A stretch of 64,000 nucleotides of DNA from Salvator merianae (GCA_003586115.2 QVOM02000034.1:115182815-115246814), one strand, 5' to 3'; shown: positions 35,640 to 47,971, counted from the first letter of the stretch. Notes: a model not told the origin generated them from the letters alone. Program-made: numbers and translations.

Positions 35640-36880
35640 AAAAGCCCGGGAGATTCATTTTGTTCCATTTTATTACTAACATTTCTTTATTACATTGCAT
35701 TGAAAGCTTCCCAAAACTGTTTATAATCAAGTATAATAATGATGATGAAAACAATGAAAAAGACATTGATAAAAAGACTATTAAAAGAGTGGGGGAAATA
35801 AGGGACACAGAACATCATTCTAATATGGTAGGCTTGACTGAATAATTGGTCTTCAGTGGGCGCCAAAGGATACAACTGTAGGCCCCTCCTGAATGTCAGA
35901 GGGCAAACTCTTGCAAAAGATAGGCACCACCCCAAAAAAGACCCAGCTGAAGGCAGCTGAAAAGTGATACACAGTCATTTGTGGGATCCACTGCAGGAAC
36001 TGCCTAGATAACCTACGAAATCTTAAAAGCTTAGAATAGTGAAGATAATCTGTTAAGTACCCAGATATCTGGTCATTTAGGGCCTTATATGCTAAAGATA
36101 AATCTGATATGGTAGCTAACTGTCAGCTGGAGTAATTGCTTAGGCTGCATCAAAACGTTGTTTACTTATTCTGTTATAGTTCGATATTCCAGAATATCCA
36201 TGTTTTATATGCATATATAGCAGAATAAATAAGTGACATCTGGATGCAGGATTAAGCACAGCCACCCTAGTCAGTTGCAGCTTATGGAGAGGCACAAGGA
36301 ATAACCCAGCATACAGTGTATTACACGTTAAAATAGTAAACACAAGGTTATCAGTGCATGGGCAATAGTAGCCAAACTAGCTCTACAAGGCAGGGGCAGC
36401 ACAGTCCATACACCAGGTGTGGTCAATAATAGACACTCTAACCACAGAGGTTAGCTGGGCTTCCAGTTATAATTATTGTAGGACCATTTTCTGAAGGAGT
36501 AAAACCCCATTTAGAACAGATTAATTTCCCAGTTCTTGAACCTGAGAGCATCCTACCCCAGAGCTGTTAGAACTCAGTCTAAGTTTATCCAACCCATCAA
36601 TTTATCCAGGCACTGTGTCAGGTCACTCAGACGCTATGGAGAAACAGAGCTGACTGTCAACAGTATATCAAAAGCATCTTATTCCAAAACTCAGTGGCTT
36701 CAGGTAGATACTGATGAGCATTGATGACAGAATAGCACCATGTGTGACCCCACAGCCTAGATGCCAGGGCACAGAGACAGTTACTAAACATGACTCTCTG
36801 AGATCATTCATACATATAGAAGCAGAACTACTGTAGCATAACTCAACTCAAAGTTTCTGCAAGTTCTGTACCTTATACCT
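35640..36880 (-). mobile_element. Old non-LTR retrotransposon fragment (minus strand)
   Basis: The + strand text follows the layout of a common reptile LINE in reverse: a GGGCCTTATATGCTAAAG block, GTCAGTTGCAGCTTATGGAG, ATACAGTGTATTACA, then AGTAAAACCCCATTTAGAAC and finally CAGGTAGATACTGATGAGCA. The last corresponds in reverse to the decayed YADD motif of a reverse transcriptase. Interrupted by a small MITE at 36143. Too decayed to assign to a clade with confidence. Confidence 0.5.
36143..36251. mobile_element. Short palindromic MITE inserted in LINE
   Basis: 109 bp, left end GGCTGCATCAAAACG, right end GGATGCAGGA, with inner inverted arms (TTACTTATTCTG/AGAATAAATAAG and ATATTCCAGAATAT). TTA is present on both sides (36140-36142 and 36252-36254), the classic PIF/Harbinger-type target. 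Excision in silico would rejoin the surrounding LINE text. Confidence 0.65.
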
Positions 36881-36933
36881 CACTAGTAACTGTATCACAA
36901 ACAGAGTTTGGATCAGCATGAAGATGAGACAAC

Positions 36934-37497
36934 GGGCCTTTTCACACTTGCTGCTAGCAAGTGTCAAGCTTGCTTGCTAGCCAAACACTTCAGCATCTTG
37001 TGGAGGCCCAAGCAGCCAGGAGCGGGCTACAGCCACTCCCAATCACAGATACCTATAGAGCCATAATTAGTGCTACACAACCTTACCAGGAGGTGATAGT
37101 CACCTCCTGGTAAGGTGCATCAAGACATACCAGGTGGTGCAGCGACTGGGCAGGCACAGTCAACAGATTGTCTGCATGATCAGGTAATCGGACCCAATCA
37201 GGGCATTGTGTGGGCCCAGTCGGGGCATCACGCAGGCCTGATCGCATAGACCTGATCGGGTGATCAGGCCTGTGCATGCCTACGCACTGTGCAGTGCTGT
37301 CAGTCACCATGGCAGTGGCATACACTTCTCAGCTGCTGCCATGGTGAGAATCAGGCACAGCTACTGGCAATCATACCGTGAATGCTGGTTGCCAGCTTCA
37401 GGTAAGATTTCCAGCCATGTAGTGCAGACAGTGTCCGTGCTGTGTGGTCCATTCCACCTTAGAATGGGATAATTATCCTATTAACTACCACACAGGG
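36934..37497. mobile_element. Palindromic MITE, family B (copy B3)
   Basis: Left end GGGCCTTTTCACACTTGC; the right end is decayed (ACCACACAGGGGG). Internal blocks match B1: CACCTCCTGGTAAGGTGCAT, CAGTCACCATGGCAGTGGC, and CTTAGAATGGGATAATTATC near the right end. Also has a run of GATCAGG/CCTGATC inverted pairs at about 37180-37270. Non-coding. Confidence 0.6.
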
Positions 37498-38906
37498 GGC
37501 ACAGTTATGCTATGTTACATGCCTTTGGTCAACCATTAGTGATTAACTGTCTCCTGACCTGTTTTATAACTCACAGCCTGAAGCAGGCTTGGAGATTTGG
37601 GTTAATTACAGCTTTCTCTCCTTTATTTTTCCTCTCTATTCACCTGACCTAGAGCAGCTTTCAAACAGCAGAAAAAGCAAAATAAATTATTGCAAGAGGC
37701 ACAACACAAAAGCAAAAAATAATTAGAGGAGAAGAAAAACAAGCCCTAGTGACGATTCTTAAATGTTTGTTTGAATGTTTAAATTTAAAAGACCCAACAA
37801 AAAGGGAACAATGAATAGAGAACAAAAGGTGCAACAATAAAGTAAAATTAACCATTAAAAATATAATAGTAAAATCTCTGTATCTATTGAGAACCAACAA
37901 TTTTATTTCTGATTTGACTGCCACAGAAAAATATTTCACAAAAGAAAGTAAAATTTTGAATAAATGCATTTAGGAAAAGTCATGGCATGGGATTTAATCA
38001 CAACAGGAAGCAATAAATCTTTGAAAATGTTATTGTAATATTTACAATGGAAAAGTACATGAAATACAGTTCATGGTTTACAGTTGTCCCATGGGCAAGT
38101 GTTTTTTTTTACCAGTTTGAGTTCTGTTGAAACTTCCTTCAATCAATCTTGAAGAAAGCACATTTAATCTAGCCCAAGTAAAAGCTAGTCTCTAATTCTT
38201 GCTTGTAAAAAGGTTAAATAAGGTGTCATCTTATGTAAATAGCCGAGCTATATTCTAAAAGAACGAAGGTGTTATGGCCTAACTAATTGCTAATATAATC
38301 TCAGTGAACGATTACGCAGACCACCATAAAAGTCTATTAGGATTTATTGTGGCTATAAACAGTAGCCAGTACTCACAAATTGCTTAAAGCAAAGTAATCT
38401 GCAGAAGTTATCTGATAAAGATTGAGGGAAGGCTTGTCAGAAAAGTCTTTCAATATTCAAGAGCTTAAGATTCTGTTAGAAAGTGAAGAGTTGTTTCCAT
38501 GAAAACAGCACTGTGCTGACTTGCTAAAACACCCAAATGCTGCTAGCCCATGCCTGGCTGACTGCTGAGTTCAATAATCCTCTGTATCTCTGTGTTTCCT
38601 TGTGACTTGGCTAGGCAGGTGCTTAAGTTTGACCTTTAGCATCTGTCTTTGATAAGAAGAGAGCATTTCACTTTGTCATCTGAAGTTTCATCAGGCACTG
38701 CTGGCTGATGGGCTGGGGGGGGGGGCAGTGACTCATCCATTAGTCACTAGCCAAGAGCACCAGTTGAGATTGGCATTTTTCAATCAACAGCAGGGCTCTC
38801 GGAATCCCCTGCTTCATCCTCAGATAAGGAGTTACCAGCCCAGGCCAAGGCAGAGGGGAACAGAGTACATAAGTAGGCCTTGCGTATACATATTCCATAA
38901 ACTGTA
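37498..38906. other. Intergenic, unassigned
   Basis: No gene recognised. An 11-G run lies at 38715-38725. The AT-rich part 37620-38060 contains only shadow open frames. Confidence 0.4.
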
Positions 38907-39217
38907 GGCCTTTTCGCACTTGAAACTAGTGAGCGTTAGGGACGTTCATTAGTCAAGTGCCTCCACAAAGTGCTCCTGATTGCTACCTGCTATGGAACAC
39001 TAAATCATGCTCCACAGTGCTACCAGGAGCAGCTGGACTGTTCCCAGTACAGTGCGTTCGCACCTGCTTCCGTGTGCGAACATACAGCTGCATAGTGCGG
39101 CTTTGTCAGTCATCATGGTGGTGTCTGGAAGCTTCCCAGCCACTGTCATCGTGCAGAATGGCCGCATTGCATTGTTCACTGGCAAACATTCCATGGTGGA
39201 AAGTGCAAAAAAGACCC
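38907..39217. mobile_element. Palindromic MITE, family B (copy B4)
   Basis: Left end GGCCTTTTCGCACTTG and right end AAGTGCAAAAAAGACCC. Internal palindromes at the family's usual places: TATGGAACACTAAATC/ATGCTCCAC, CATCATGGTGGTG/CACTGTCATCG and GTTCACTGGCAAAC followed by ATTCCATGGTGG. 311 bp, the shortest near-complete B copy. Confidence 0.65.
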
Positions 39218-39731
39218 TTTGTTCAATGACTGAGAAGCCAGATTGTAAACTAAATAAAACAACTTGTGGGTCAATGATCTATACCAGAAACTGATATAAG
39301 ATTGTTTATTTAAGCAGTCCCAGAACTTGTTTAAACACATCAATTTTTAGCCAATGGTTAATGACAGAAAGCCAAACTTTAGTTGAAATCAGACATTGTT
39401 CTACTTTCAATGGAATAACAAGATTAGGGTTGCAGCAGGGAACACCCTATAAAGTTCTAAGAACCCGGGGTTTAGATATAATATTATGGTTGTCTATAAT
39501 CCATATGCAGCTACCATATAATAGCTGAGATGTTAGTCTAGCGTTCATGGCATGGCATGGCATAGCAGAGGGGACAAATTTTCCACCTTTAGTATTGAAA
39601 ACCTGTAATAAAGCATGTAGAGATGGGGAAAACTTTATGTGTTGCGTATATATAATGACCATTCCAGGAAAGAGAATGCTTGAATAACAGACCCAGATCA
39701 GGAAAGCTGCAGATTTGTTCTAGTTGATGGT

Positions 39732-39996
39732 TTTTGTCTGTTTTTAGAAGTAAAATTTTATTAAATTTAAAGATACATAATAATTTACATACAAAAATAT
39801 TTTTAAAAACAATAATAAATATGAAGATTTAAATAAAACAATAAGTAAAATAAATATTTAAACAAAACAATAATAAAAACTTAACATCTGTGTTAACATT
39901 CCCTATGATTTTTCCTTCATATAAAGAGTATTTATGCATATAATCAAATACAGTTGTTACATCTATCGTATTAATAAGAGGACTGAAAGAAAACCA
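39732..39996 (-). mobile_element. L1-like LINE 3' end with target duplication
   Basis: 265 bp flanked by TCTAGTTGATGGT at 39719-39731 and 39997-40009 (13 bp, perfect). Read on the minus strand it ends with TTTAATAAAATTTTACTTC and an A-rich tail (AAAAACAGACAAAAA), so it has a poly(A) signal close to its 3' end. The variable long duplication, A-rich tail and 5' truncation are all typical of L1 retrotransposition. No ORF remains, so the L1 label is inference. Confidence 0.65.
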
Positions 39997-40445
39997 TCTA
40001 GTTGATGGTCTTGAATAGACCAGCAGAATTTCTTAAATGTTTTCTCAGTAAACAGGACTTAGGATTTGCTAAAATTTGTGTGTAAGAATGTGGTAACAAT
40101 AAGAGAAAATGGTGTTTAGTTAGTAAACAGGTGAAGTCTAATAGTGTGCTAAAGATCAAAACAGTGTCATCTGCCTATAATACCAGCAATGATTTTTAAG
40201 TGACCCAAAGAGAGGAGATGACCCTCCTGCAGTACTGAAGCGCACATTCAATCATAAAGACAAATGTTTAAAAGGTTAGTGGGTGAGGAGACAATCTAGC
40301 CTAACATCTTTCCCTATTGGCATATATTTAGATAGGAGGTCATTTTTATTGAATCTGATTTGCAGAATTGCATAATATCCTGCAATTTCTGCCAATGTTT
40401 CTGCCAAAGCAACAAAAAACTTGCATCCATAATAGGTGGAATATT

Positions 40446-40477
<32 letters not shown>
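40446..40477. repeat. (TC)n(CA)n microsatellite
   Basis: A short TC run passes into about 11 CA units. It lies within the LINE fragment. Confidence 0.9.
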
Positions 40478-40950
40478 TTCCTCCAAAGAGCTTGAAAAAC
40501 TGAATAACTGGACTCCAAAAAAGGTAACTCATTTGTTATTTTAAAATCTAACATAAAGTTTCCTGAGCACCAATAACAGGCTTACAGACCTATCATTTAA
40601 TGATTCTAAGGTATTACCTTTTATGAACATTGGAATTATATTAGCTTTGTTCCAGCCGATGGCAAAAATTCCTGCATTATTAATGACTGTGAACAGAACA
40701 GCAAGAAGAAACCCACCACCACCTGGCAATGACTTTGATGAAGTTAGTTGCTACAAGATCAAAATCAGGAACTTTCCCAGATTTGGTGTGCCTAATAAGG
40801 AAGTAAATTTTATCAGCTGGGACTTGATGCTATTAGAGGACCGTTTTTGAGAGCAGTGTCCAAGTAATACATGGTTCAGAAAAAGAAAGACACTCAGAGG
40901 AAAACAGGGAGTGAAAATAATTTTCTCAGACTTTAATTGAGATACAAGCA

Positions 40951-41360
40951 CTGAAAGATGTTGTGGGATAACAAAAATCTTAATTTATTAATTCCCTAAA
41001 AATTGTGGAAACTTGGTTTAGAGAAGCATTATGCAGTAGAGACCAGGTTCAGTTGCCTTTAGATGGTTCTTTGAGGGCAGAAGATATTTCTATTGCTTTT
41101 TAAAGGTAAAATAAGGAGAAGGAACCTGGACTGCACCTGAAAGTCTGCATTGCTGATAGGCTACTTGAAGTTGCATTTTGGCAATGAGGCAATCTTCATT
41201 AAGGTAGTGGTTTCTCTTAAATGTTTTGGGAGTAATCTTTGAAGAGGAAGAACTGAGTGATTCTCAATTTCCTCTTTGGCCCTTTCCTCATGAGCCATTA
41301 TCCAGGCCCATGGAGGGGCCAGGGATGTGCCTTCCACACACTAATAGAGACTAGCACAGG
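40951..41360. other. Intergenic, unassigned
   Basis: No gene or repeat recognised. Confidence 0.4.
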
Positions 41361-41919
41361 CCTCAATCCCCTTTAGCACACTTGTCTGCACCAAATGAAG
41401 CTAAGGACCAGAAGAGGGCACCAAAATGGCACCCTAACCTGGTTCTGGTGCTTATCAAAGTAGTGAGCATCAGGACACTCACTAGTGAAGTGCATCTGCA
41501 CCGTGCGGAGGCCTTGGTGATAGGGACCAGATTGGTCCTGATCACTACTTGCTATGGAACACAAAATTGAGCACTGGTCCTGATCACTACTTGCTATGGA
41601 GCACAAGATCGTGCTCCACAGCTATACCGGGGGCAACTGGACTGCTCCTGGTACACTGCATTCGCACCCTCTTCTGAGTGCAAACACAGAGCAACTCTGC
41701 TGCGCTTGCACAGTTGCAGCACATTCCTGGTCACGATGGCAGTGGCTGGAAGTCTCCCCGGCCATTGTCATTGCACAGGCCACCAACATTTGCACTGCAA
41801 ATGCTGCTACGCCTGTTGCCAGTAAGTTCCAAGGCTTTTGTGCTGCGAGGTCTTTTCCTGTTCTAAGGTTGCTGTCTAAGCATACTTGATGCTTGTTAGG
41901 CCAAAGTGCAAACAGGCCC
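41361..41919. mobile_element. Palindromic MITE, family B (copy B5)
   Basis: Right end AAGTGCAAACAGGCCC is clear; the left end is altered (AGGCCTCAATCCCCTTTAG then CACACTTG). Internal order as in B4 and B7: GTGCATCTGCACCGTGCGG, GAGCACAAGATCGTGCTCC, then CACGATGGCAGTGGCTGG paired with CCGGCCATTGTC, then ATTTGCACTGCAAAT. Contains a 42-bp tandem duplication at 41533-41616. Confidence 0.6.
41533..41616. repeat. 42-bp tandem duplication inside B5
   Basis: Two adjacent copies (41533-41574 and 41575-41616), each starting TGGTCCTGATCACTACTTGC. They differ at a few positions near the end. Confidence 0.85.
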
Positions 41920-42360
41920 TAAGTGTCCTGATCTGTCAAAAACACGCAGGTCAAGTTATCAAGAAAGTAATTTACAATAGTTGTTGTCTTCCCCATTTCA
42001 TTTTTGCCTTTTATCTTTCTCTCCTACCTTTTTTCACTTTTATTTTGCTACTTCACTTGGCACTAAAGATCTGTCTGTGGCTTAATCAGGAATGAAACCT
42101 GATGAAGTGGCACTAATACTTTATATTTATGGTATGGAGGAACAATTGTGGCTGCCCAAAAATAGAGAGGTACAAAACTAACTGCTGTTAGGAAACCCTG
42201 GTTTTACCACTGTTGCAAGGAAGAGGGAAGCTCCCACACAGACACAGCATGTATGAAGGAAAACAGGGCAAGTTCTTTATTGCAGTTCCCTACTAAAAAC
42301 CTGTAGTATAACATATTAACCAAGCCCACCTAGCAAAGATGCACCATCACAATAACACTG

Positions 42361-42492
42361 GCCTTTTCTGCACTTGGCTTTATTCTGGACTATATCCCAG
42401 AATAGGGGCCTGCCATATTTCAATAGTAGCATGCAGATGGCAGATCCTTATTCCAAGATCTAATCTGGAATAAGGCCAAGTGCAGAAAGGGC
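42361..42492. mobile_element. Palindromic MITE, family A, central deletion (copy A4)
   Basis: Ends GCCTTTTCTGCACTTGGC and GGCCAAGTGCAGAAAGGGC with inner TTATTCTGGACTATATCCC and ATCTAATCTGGAATAAGG arms. At 132 bp it lacks about 45 bp of the centre found in A1-A3. Confidence 0.7.
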
Positions 42493-42514
42493 CAATGTTT
42501 TGAGTTAAGATTTT

Positions 42515-42875
42515 TAATTTATCTTGTGTACTAAAATCAAAAGGAGAGGGCCTTCTTGTAGTTCCTTTGCCCTTGGGAGTATGAGGGGGGGGTGGCACCT
42601 GACAGGGACTTTTCTGTGGTGGTCCCCTGGCTCCGGAACAACCTGCCACTGAAGGTATGTCAGGTGCCAACGCTGTATGGTTTGGGATGCTTCCATAAAA
42701 CATTCCTTTCTACCCAGGTCTTTGTTGTCTAGCTCCCTCTGGATTTTATCCTGCCATGGGGAGGAGGTTATATTTTAAGTAGGTTTATATGTATGTTTTT
42801 ATTGTTTTTATTAAACATTGTCATCTGCCCTGGGACCTCATGGTGAAGGACAGGATATAAATATTTGAAATAAAC
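42515..42875 (+). mobile_element. L2-type LINE 3' end
   Basis: Contains GAGAGGGCCTTCTTGTAG, GTGGTCCCCTGGCTCCGG (coding for VVPWLR), then a 3' UTR ending TGGTGAAGGACAGGATATAA followed by ATATTTGAAATAAA, the usual short terminal repeat form. Frames are broken. Confidence 0.6.
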
Positions 42876-43234
42876 AACTAACTATTAGACTCAAGCAGCA
42901 CAGACCATGGAAACTGTCATTCCCAAATCCAGAGGTTGTAAAGATGCGGGAAGGTCAAAAAGGATCATTCAGATATTGCTCAACTGAAACAGCCATCATG
43001 CCTTGACTTTGGTCAGGCAGAGTGGAGCTCATGGGAGTTGTAGGTTAACAACAATTAAAGTCCATAGTTTGACTAGCCCCACCATAAATTAAGGCTGTGT
43101 GGCTGGTGTACACAGTCATCTGTGAGTCACATAAGAGTGCATAGCCTATCATCAGCGCCCCATCACAGAGACACAGGAATGTAGGAGAAGGAGAGTGTGT
43201 GGGTTCTGCACATTCTGAGCACTTTATCTGTGGC
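42876..43234. other. Intergenic with old repeat piece
   Basis: A short segment about 42975-43055 (CATCATGCCTTGACTTTGG; CTCATGGGAGTTGTAGG) resembles the common reptile repeat also glimpsed near 2620 and 12330. No gene. Confidence 0.35.
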
Positions 43235-44480
43235 ATCTGGAACTGCTCAGTCCAACTTCAGGCCTGGTCACGGTACCGAGACTGCTGTGGTCACCCTGAT
43301 CAATGACCTATAGTGGGATACAGATAGCGGGACTGCTACCTGTTTGGTACTGCTTAACCTACCTACAACTTTCAGTACCATTGGCTGTGGTATCCTTTTG
43401 GAACATCTCTAGGATATAGGAATTCTAGGTCTGGTTTTGTGACATTTTGTGACAGTTCTGCTCCTATCTCTGGGGCAGAATTCAAAGCAAACACACAGAG
43501 GATTTTCAGTCATCTCTCTGGGAACTTAGTTGTGGAGTTCCTTAGAGATCAGTCCTATCTCCCATGCTTTTCAATATCTACATGAAACCACTAGGTATGA
43601 TCATTAGTGGATTTGGAGTTCAGTGACACCAGTAAGTGGATGACATTCAGCTCTATGTCTTTATTCCATCTGTATCAGGTGAGGTAGTGCAAATACTAAA
43701 ACAGTGTTGGAGACAATGAAGGTCTCGTTGCAGTCTAATAGATTGAAACTCAACCCAGATAAGACAGAGGTGTTGTTTGCCCTGAAATCTCAAATCAAGT
43801 ACATTGCTAAATATTCTGTTCTAGATGGGGTAGCTTTCCTTTGGAAGGAACAGGTGAGAGATGTGAGTGTTCTCCTGTGTTCAACCCTGTCCCTCAGGTG
43901 ACAACAGTGACCGGGAGTACCTACAGTCAGCTTTGTTTTGTTTGCTCTTTCTTGATAAAAATCACATGGTCATTCTGACCCATACTCTTGTGATCTCCAG
44001 GCTGGATTATTGTAATGTGCTCTATCTGGGGCTGCCCTTGAAGATGGTTAAGAGACTGCAGCTAGTGCCTGTCAGGGCAGCTAGTGTTCTGACAGGCACT
44101 TCTTGCTGTGATCACAGTCTCCTATTCTTAAAGAGTTGCACTGGCTTCCCATTGGCTTCCAAATCCAATTGAAAATTTTAATGTTGACCTATAAAGCCCT
44201 ATACAGCTCAGCCACAAATATCTGAAGGAACACCGCCTCACATATAGACTTGCCAATTTGCTAAGATCTTTTGGTGAAGACCTCCTAACCATAACCTCTC
44301 TTGAGAAGATTGGTGGGACAACGGTTAGAAGTAGTCCCCCTGCTATGGAACAGCCTGGTGAGATCTGGCTAGATCATCTGAAATTGATTCATTTACATGC
44401 CTGGTAAAATCACATCTGCTTACCAAGGCTTGGGGGAGTAATGGGGGAGTAATATTCTGCCCCTGTGGTTTATTTTTTAG
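43235..44480 (+). mobile_element. L2 LINE fragment with reverse transcriptase remnants
   Basis: Translated pieces in order: VDDIQLYV (43636-43660; the family's YADDTQLYLS catalytic site with the first residue pair changed), SNRLKLNPDKTEVLF, then VISRLDYCNVLYLGLPLK, RLQLVPVRAASVLTGT and LKSCTGFPLASK. This is the L2 order from RT motif C onwards. Frameshifts separate the pieces; the element is dead. Confidence 0.8.
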
Positions 44481-44563
44481 AGGTTTTTTGTTTCAGTTTT
44501 TAGTTGTTAATTTCTGTCTTTATTTTTCTGTTCGCTGTACTTGCTTCTATTGTTCACCATATT

Positions 44564-44957
44564 CTGGGTGTGATCACACAGAGAAATATGGGGCATTCTT
44601 TGATCAAGGAATGTCCCATCTGCAGATGCACTAAAATAATCATGTCACACACATTTTAAAAATAAATAAGCCTCTTACCTTCTCTTGTCACCTTCTATGC
44701 CTCATGTCTTCATCTTCTAATCTGTCCTTGCCTCTCTCATTAGCCATCAACAGCTTGATTTTTCCATGAAGCTTACTGGTTGGTGGTAGGAGCAGGCTGC
44801 TATTGGCCACAAGAGCCCCATAGCCTCCACTCCATTCACCTGAAACTGCAATTCCCTCCCAAAGTCATGTGCAATCACAAAGACACCAAGTGGCTATAAG
44901 ATTCTGTGCAGCAAGCTCAAACAACCCAGCCATAATATGCCACTGTGATCAGCCCAG
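44564..44957. mobile_element. Possible MITE with CTGGG...TGATCACA ends
   Basis: Left CTGGGTGTGATCACACAG and right CACTGTGATCAGCCCAG are inverted copies with small differences, 394 bp apart overall. No target duplication was recognised, so this is tentative. Confidence 0.35.
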
Positions 44958-47454
44958 GAGGGCCTTTTTGTATTAGCATCTCCTGATGCTCAGTTTTACC
45001 AACCCATGTATTAGGTCAACAGAGACTAAAGATGAAGTCATACTGGGGAGAGACCTCCTCCTGTTTAAGGACTTAAAATAGCCTTTTGGTTACCAAATAC
45101 CTTTCTGTTTATTCTAACTACATTTGCACATCACAGTGGTTCTGAGCAATACATATAGAGCACATATCTTTCAATAAGCAAAGGCTATGGGATTCATGCT
45201 TTTCTGACATGAAACGAATAAGTTAGTTTATAATTAATGCTTTAATTCAATCTTTTCTTTGCCCTGTTATCAGTGATGATTATGATGGCAAATTAAATAG
45301 TGGCAACATTTAAGATTAAGTGATAATTTTATTAACTTCCAATAATTGCTACTGAAACAGACCATTATTTTATCATATGTAATTATGGTAATACTCTGAC
45401 CTGCTGAAAAAAATTAGGAAGATCTCAAGAGTTAAAATAATGTCCATTTTGTTCTCTATGCCATAAAATTTTCTTCAGATGTAATTTTCCCTGTTCTTTC
45501 ATTAAGGAACTTAGAATTTTAGTGAAAGGATTATTTATGAATATGAAATGTGAGAATTCCATTTTTATCTCCGTAATTCCTAGGGTTCATACATATAGCA
45601 CAGCTTTTACTTTCAGGAGACTTTATTTTACCAGAGTTTTTTTAAAAAAATTAAAGTCTTGGGAACAGATTTTGACCTATAGCCATGCTAGTATTCCAGA
45701 ACACTGAAACACTACAGTAAGGTTTTCATAGACCAATAGGTTAACATAGAAGGTTGTGCCATTATCAGTCTTCAAAAGAATAATGCAACAGTCTTGCCGA
45801 TTACAATTTTATTATGCTTTAAGAAATTCCCTTGGAAAGGCTTACTAGTCTGTTCTCATTTGCAAAGTGTGATTGTGGAAGAGGACTATTGGGAACTGCA
45901 ACCAAACTGTAGTGTGTGGGCAAAAGGAGGATTTCTCTTTTCCTTTCACCCAATAACTGACTTTGTGGCACTCTAGACGACCATTGTCCTGGACTTCCTC
46001 ATTGCCCCATGTCACCACCTGTCTCTTTTTCCTTTCTTTTTTTGGTTACAAAGTTAATGTTAGGAGTGGAGTAGAAACTGAAGGACTGGACTAGCCTCAT
46101 GGAAAAAGAAAATCTCAATCTTTCCTTTTATTTTTAAAGCCGTAAGTGCACAGTTGCACAGGTCTGCCTCTTTTGCCACTGGAAGGGTGGCTTTCCTGCC
46201 TGCAACAGTGAGCCTATTGCAGGCGCAGAAAACAAATCTGCTCCACTGGGTGGGACCCAGTGGTAATTCTTGACTCTCTATTGTAGATGAAAGTACCATT
46301 CACTATCAAATATAATCTGCCAATCATTCCCCAGCAGACCAACCAACCCTGCAAATACCTAAGAGCATAACTGCATTTAATTCTTGGACACATTTGCACA
46401 AGCGTATAGCCAGCAAGAGGTTCATTATCCCGACCACTTTAAAAGCATTATATAAATCATTAACCTTGTAATTAACAACTAGGTGTAACCTAAGATATTA
46501 ATTCATTAGTAAAGCTATATGGCTCCAGCAGTATATCTCTGCTATTTTATTAGTTTTAACAGGACTACTCCCATGTAACTTTTCTAAAGACTAGTGGAGG
46601 GTTGAAGGGAATATGTTGTGTCTATCACAACTAATAAACTGTGAAAGTCAAATAAAGGAGATCCTAAAGTATTCTATCAGAGAAATTATTATCATAAAGG
46701 TGATTCCTAGCTGCTATTTAGGATGTAAAGTTAATTAATGGAAGGCTTTAGAATGCATCTAGGGTATAATAATGCCTTAATAGTTACATTAATGTGATTC
46801 TCTGAGAAACAAATCGAACACTATCAAAATAATTTCCCTTTCTTTCCAAAGTTACACCACTATATTTTCATCTTCTGATGGATTTCCATGGGACACTATC
46901 ACTGGAAAAAACACACACACCAGAATTACAATTAAATGGGTTATTGTCTCAAATCTTCTATAGTTATTAAAATTTCTGTAGTCAACAGATGGTCCAGAAA
47001 TATATGTTCAATTTCTATTCTATACCCCTGGCATTTGCAAGATGCCACTTTGACAGGACAAAGTATATGTATGAGTACCTGTCCTGTCCTGAATATTTAG
47101 TAGGATTTTAGTATTCAGTAACTAAAATCAGAATTCATCTCCCAGTTTCATCTTCACCCGAAAGATGATATTACAAGTTATGGAGGAAAGGCAAGGAAAG
47201 TTATCAAGATATGTGCTTGTTGCACTAAAGGAAGTATAAATTTGATTAGAAGTGCAGAAGAAAGTTTCAGGTGGCATAGAAGGCTTTCACATGTCTTCTA
47301 ACAGGTTACAGCTTAGTTTTTCCATATTAAGGAAATGTAGCAGCTAGAAGAGCACCTGGATCAGCAAGGTTCACATCTCCAGTTGGCCATGAAAATTCAC
47401 AGGGCAACTATGCATCGGGTAGTTGGAAGGCAAAGTAGAGGGAAAGAGAATATT
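44958..47454. other. Intergenic, repeat-poor
   Basis: No gene. Two AT-rich stretches, 45230-45480 and 46420-46830, are free of recognisable repeats and contain several TAATTA/ATTAAT-type homeobox core sites, so they are candidate conserved elements. Confidence 0.35.
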
Positions 47455-47971
47455 GGGCATTTTCACACTTATGAGAGTAGAACGTTCTTATTAGCAGGGT
47501 TTGGGCCGCCCAGGCTCAGGTATGGTGATGAGTATTCACACTTATCAGAATGAAACAGTTTGTGAGCTGACCAGCAGGGGTACCAGTGCAAATGGGAACG
47601 CACTATTTTGCTAGCTGTGTTTGAACCCAGAGGAGCTGTGTCCGGACATGTGTCTGAAATGGCAGCCAGGGTCCAGACCCCAAGGTCCAAACCGGGGTGC
47701 AAACCATCAGACTGCGCTTGTGTGGCCCCGCTGGCCCTGCCCCACTGCCATTTCAAACCCAGAAGTGGTGTGAACATACCTTTCCTGATACGCACCTCAT
47801 CATGCAGGTCAGCTTGGAGACTACAATTTAGTTGACCACAGCTGGTAGACTTCAGGTGAGTATCCAGTGGGCTTTGGTAGATTTCAGGTCAGCTGGGGCT
47901 GTTTGCAAGTGCGAATGCTGCATTCCAGTGAGCGTCCTGGAACATTCCTCTCACTAAGTGCGAACAGGCCC
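47455..47971. mobile_element. Palindromic MITE, family B (copy B6)
   Basis: Left end GGGCATTTTCACACTTATG, right end AAGTGCGAACAGGCCC. ATT is directly repeated at both edges (47452-47454 and 47972-47974). A second CACACTTATCAGAATG near 47535 repeats the left end internally. The middle (47640-47770) is GC-rich and not shared with the other copies. Confidence 0.6.

Larger units (their letters stand above)
39405..40950 (-). mobile_element. Non-LTR retrotransposon fragment (minus strand)
   Basis: At 40729-40541 on the minus strand the translation reads GWNKANIIPMFIKGN, then SVSLLLVLRKLYVRF, matching the reverse transcriptase pattern W..A.I.PIFKKG followed by YRPISLLSVLGKLY. The rest to the left is decayed. 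Interrupted at 39732-39996 by an L1-like insertion and at about 40446 by a TC/CA microsatellite. Clade not determined; it is not the same family as the CR1 at 32 kb. Confidence 0.55.
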
